From the NCBI RefSeq assembly GCF_030622045.1, contig NZ_CP130886.1:1178001-1242000 (forward strand): a stretch of DNA of 64,000 nucleotides. The letters are read 5' to 3'. Positions 63,215 to 64,000 of this stretch are shown piece after piece (the stretch's first letter is position 1; every line of letters starts with the position of its first letter). The notes below the pieces were generated by a model, which saw nothing but the letters and a program-made list of their open reading frames with translations, ran no database searches and had not been told where the DNA came from. The DNA is from Planctellipticum variicoloris (lineage in GTDB: Bacteria > Planctomycetota > Planctomycetia > Planctomycetales > Planctomycetaceae). A program made the translations under genes and the position numbers.

Positions 63215-64000
63215 AAGTCGGCATTCTGACCGGCGGCGGCGACTGCCCCGGCCTGAACCCAGTCATTCGCGGCGTGGTTCGCACGGTTTGCAATGCAGGC
63301 GGCCAGGTGGTGGGTCTGCTGCAGGGGTGGCGCGGCGCGATCCAGGGGATCACGACCGAACTGACGATCGCGAACACCGACGACATCATTCACAAGGGTG
63401 GAACGATTCTCGGTTCGTCGCGGACGAATCCGTACAAGAAGGCCGAGGACGTTCAGCAACTGCTGGAAACGTACAAGACGCTGGGGCTCGACGCACTGGT
63501 CGCGATCGGCGGCGACGACACGCTGGGAGTGGCCAGCCGGCTGTATGCCGACCACAAGCTGAACACGGTCGGCTGTCCGAAGACGATCGACAACGATCTG
63601 AGCTGCACCGACGTGACGTTCGGGTTCGATACCGCGATCAACATCTGTATCGAGGCGATCGACCGGCTGCGGACGACTGCGGAGTCGCATCGGCGGATCA
63701 TCGTTGTCGAGACGATGGGGCGGCATGCGGGCTGGATTGCGTGCGAAACCGGAATGGCCGCGGCGGCGGACTACGTTCTCGTCCCCGAGGTTGAAGTCAA
63801 TCTGAAGCAGATGTGCGACGTGCTGCTGGCCCGGCGGGCCGCGGGTAAAATGTATGGCATCGTGGTCGTCAGCGAAGGAGCAGTCGTGACTCCCGAAGAG
63901 GGGCTGGTGACCACGAACGCCAAGATCGACGAATTCGGCCACGTCAGCCTGGGGGGCGTAGGGAACCTGGTCGCCGAGATCATCGAGAAGAAAACCGGGA
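63211..64000 (+). CDS. 6-phosphofructokinase, probably pyrophosphate-dependent, 3' end outside the window
   Basis: At least 263 residues from the ATG at 63211, which overlaps the accC stop by four bases. The PFK fold is clear: [20 protein letters not shown] at the start, [36 protein letters not shown] with the catalytic Asp, and [17 protein letters not shown]. The residue pair that separates phosphoryl donors is Asp in GGDDT and Lys in PKTIDND, as in pyrophosphate-dependent enzymes; ATP enzymes have GGDG and PGTIDND. It would convert fructose 6-phosphate and fructose 1,6-bisphosphate reversibly. Cotranscription with accBC ties glycolytic flux to fatty acid synthesis. Confidence 0.9.
   Translation, partial: MKVGILTGGGDCPGLNPVIRGVVRTVCNAGGQVVGLLQGWRGAIQGITTELTIANTDDIIHKGGTILGSSRTNPYKKAEDVQQLLETYKTLGLDALVAIGGDDTLGVASRLYADHKLNTVGCPKTIDNDLSCTDVTFGFDTAINICIEAIDRLRTTAESHRRIIVVETMGRHAGWIACETGMAAAADYVLVPEVEVNLKQMCDVLLARRAAGKMYGIVVVSEGAVVTPEEGLVTTNAKIDEFGHVSLGGVGNLVAEIIEKKTG

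Overview
The window looks like a chromosome segment from a planctomycete (Planctomycetota, Planctomyces/Gimesia-like). It has a solitary 16S rRNA gene with no 23S behind it, DUF1080, DUF1549/DUF1553 and DUF1501 proteins, tRNA genes without an encoded CCA end, and moderately high GC. All calls come from reading the sequence and the conceptual translations; no database search was run.

Layout. 1-6.6 kb: a truncated PLP-dependent D-amino-acid enzyme, a small lipoprotein, a stand-alone 16S rRNA unit (promoter, boxA, leader hairpins, terminator), a HisA-like TIM barrel protein, an alpha/beta hydrolase, a DUF1080 secreted protein and tRNA-Arg(TCT). 7.2-24.0 kb: an integrative element of about 16.7 kb in a CAT-anticodon tRNA gene, bounded by a perfect 45-bp direct repeat. 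It carries a HigB-HigA-SecB-like toxin-antitoxin-chaperone cassette, two tyrosine recombinases, an HNH nuclease, a ribbon-helix-helix protein, a primase-helicase, an excisionase-like protein and a few phage morphogenesis-like genes. I see no large terminase, portal or major capsid gene, so it resembles a phage satellite or a reduced prophage. 24.1-30.5 kb: a GntR/FCD regulator and a DUF1549/DUF1553-DUF1501-NHL gene set, with the same 17-bp palindromic operator before the regulator and before the first structural gene. 30.6-35.6 kb: an ABC exporter, tRNA-Ser(CGA) and the decayed remains of a second integrated segment.

35.9-56.0 kb is a complete type I-G (formerly I-U) CRISPR-Cas locus: a WYL regulator, cas3 with a C-terminal HD domain, csb3 (cas8), csb1 (cas7), csb2 (cas5-cas6 fusion), a cas4-cas1 fusion, cas2, a leader and an array that I count as 126 repeats and 125 spacers. 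The most interesting signal is just upstream of cas3 on the minus strand. Two diverged copies of the CRISPR repeat lie exactly 73 bp apart (36-bp repeat plus 37-bp spacer) behind a plausible promoter. The enclosed spacer matches DNA immediately upstream of cas3 at 16 of its first 19 positions, next to a 5'-TTC motif, and two of the three mismatches fall at guide positions 6 and 12, which type I effectors do not pair. This is what a CreR/CreA-like RNA that directs the effector to repress its own cas operon would look like.

56.0-64.0 kb: pseudogene debris (LamG-like and FGE-sulfatase-like), a small inverted-repeat element, an MMPL-family transporter, an M24 aminopeptidase, and an accB-accC-phosphofructokinase operon whose last gene runs off the window.
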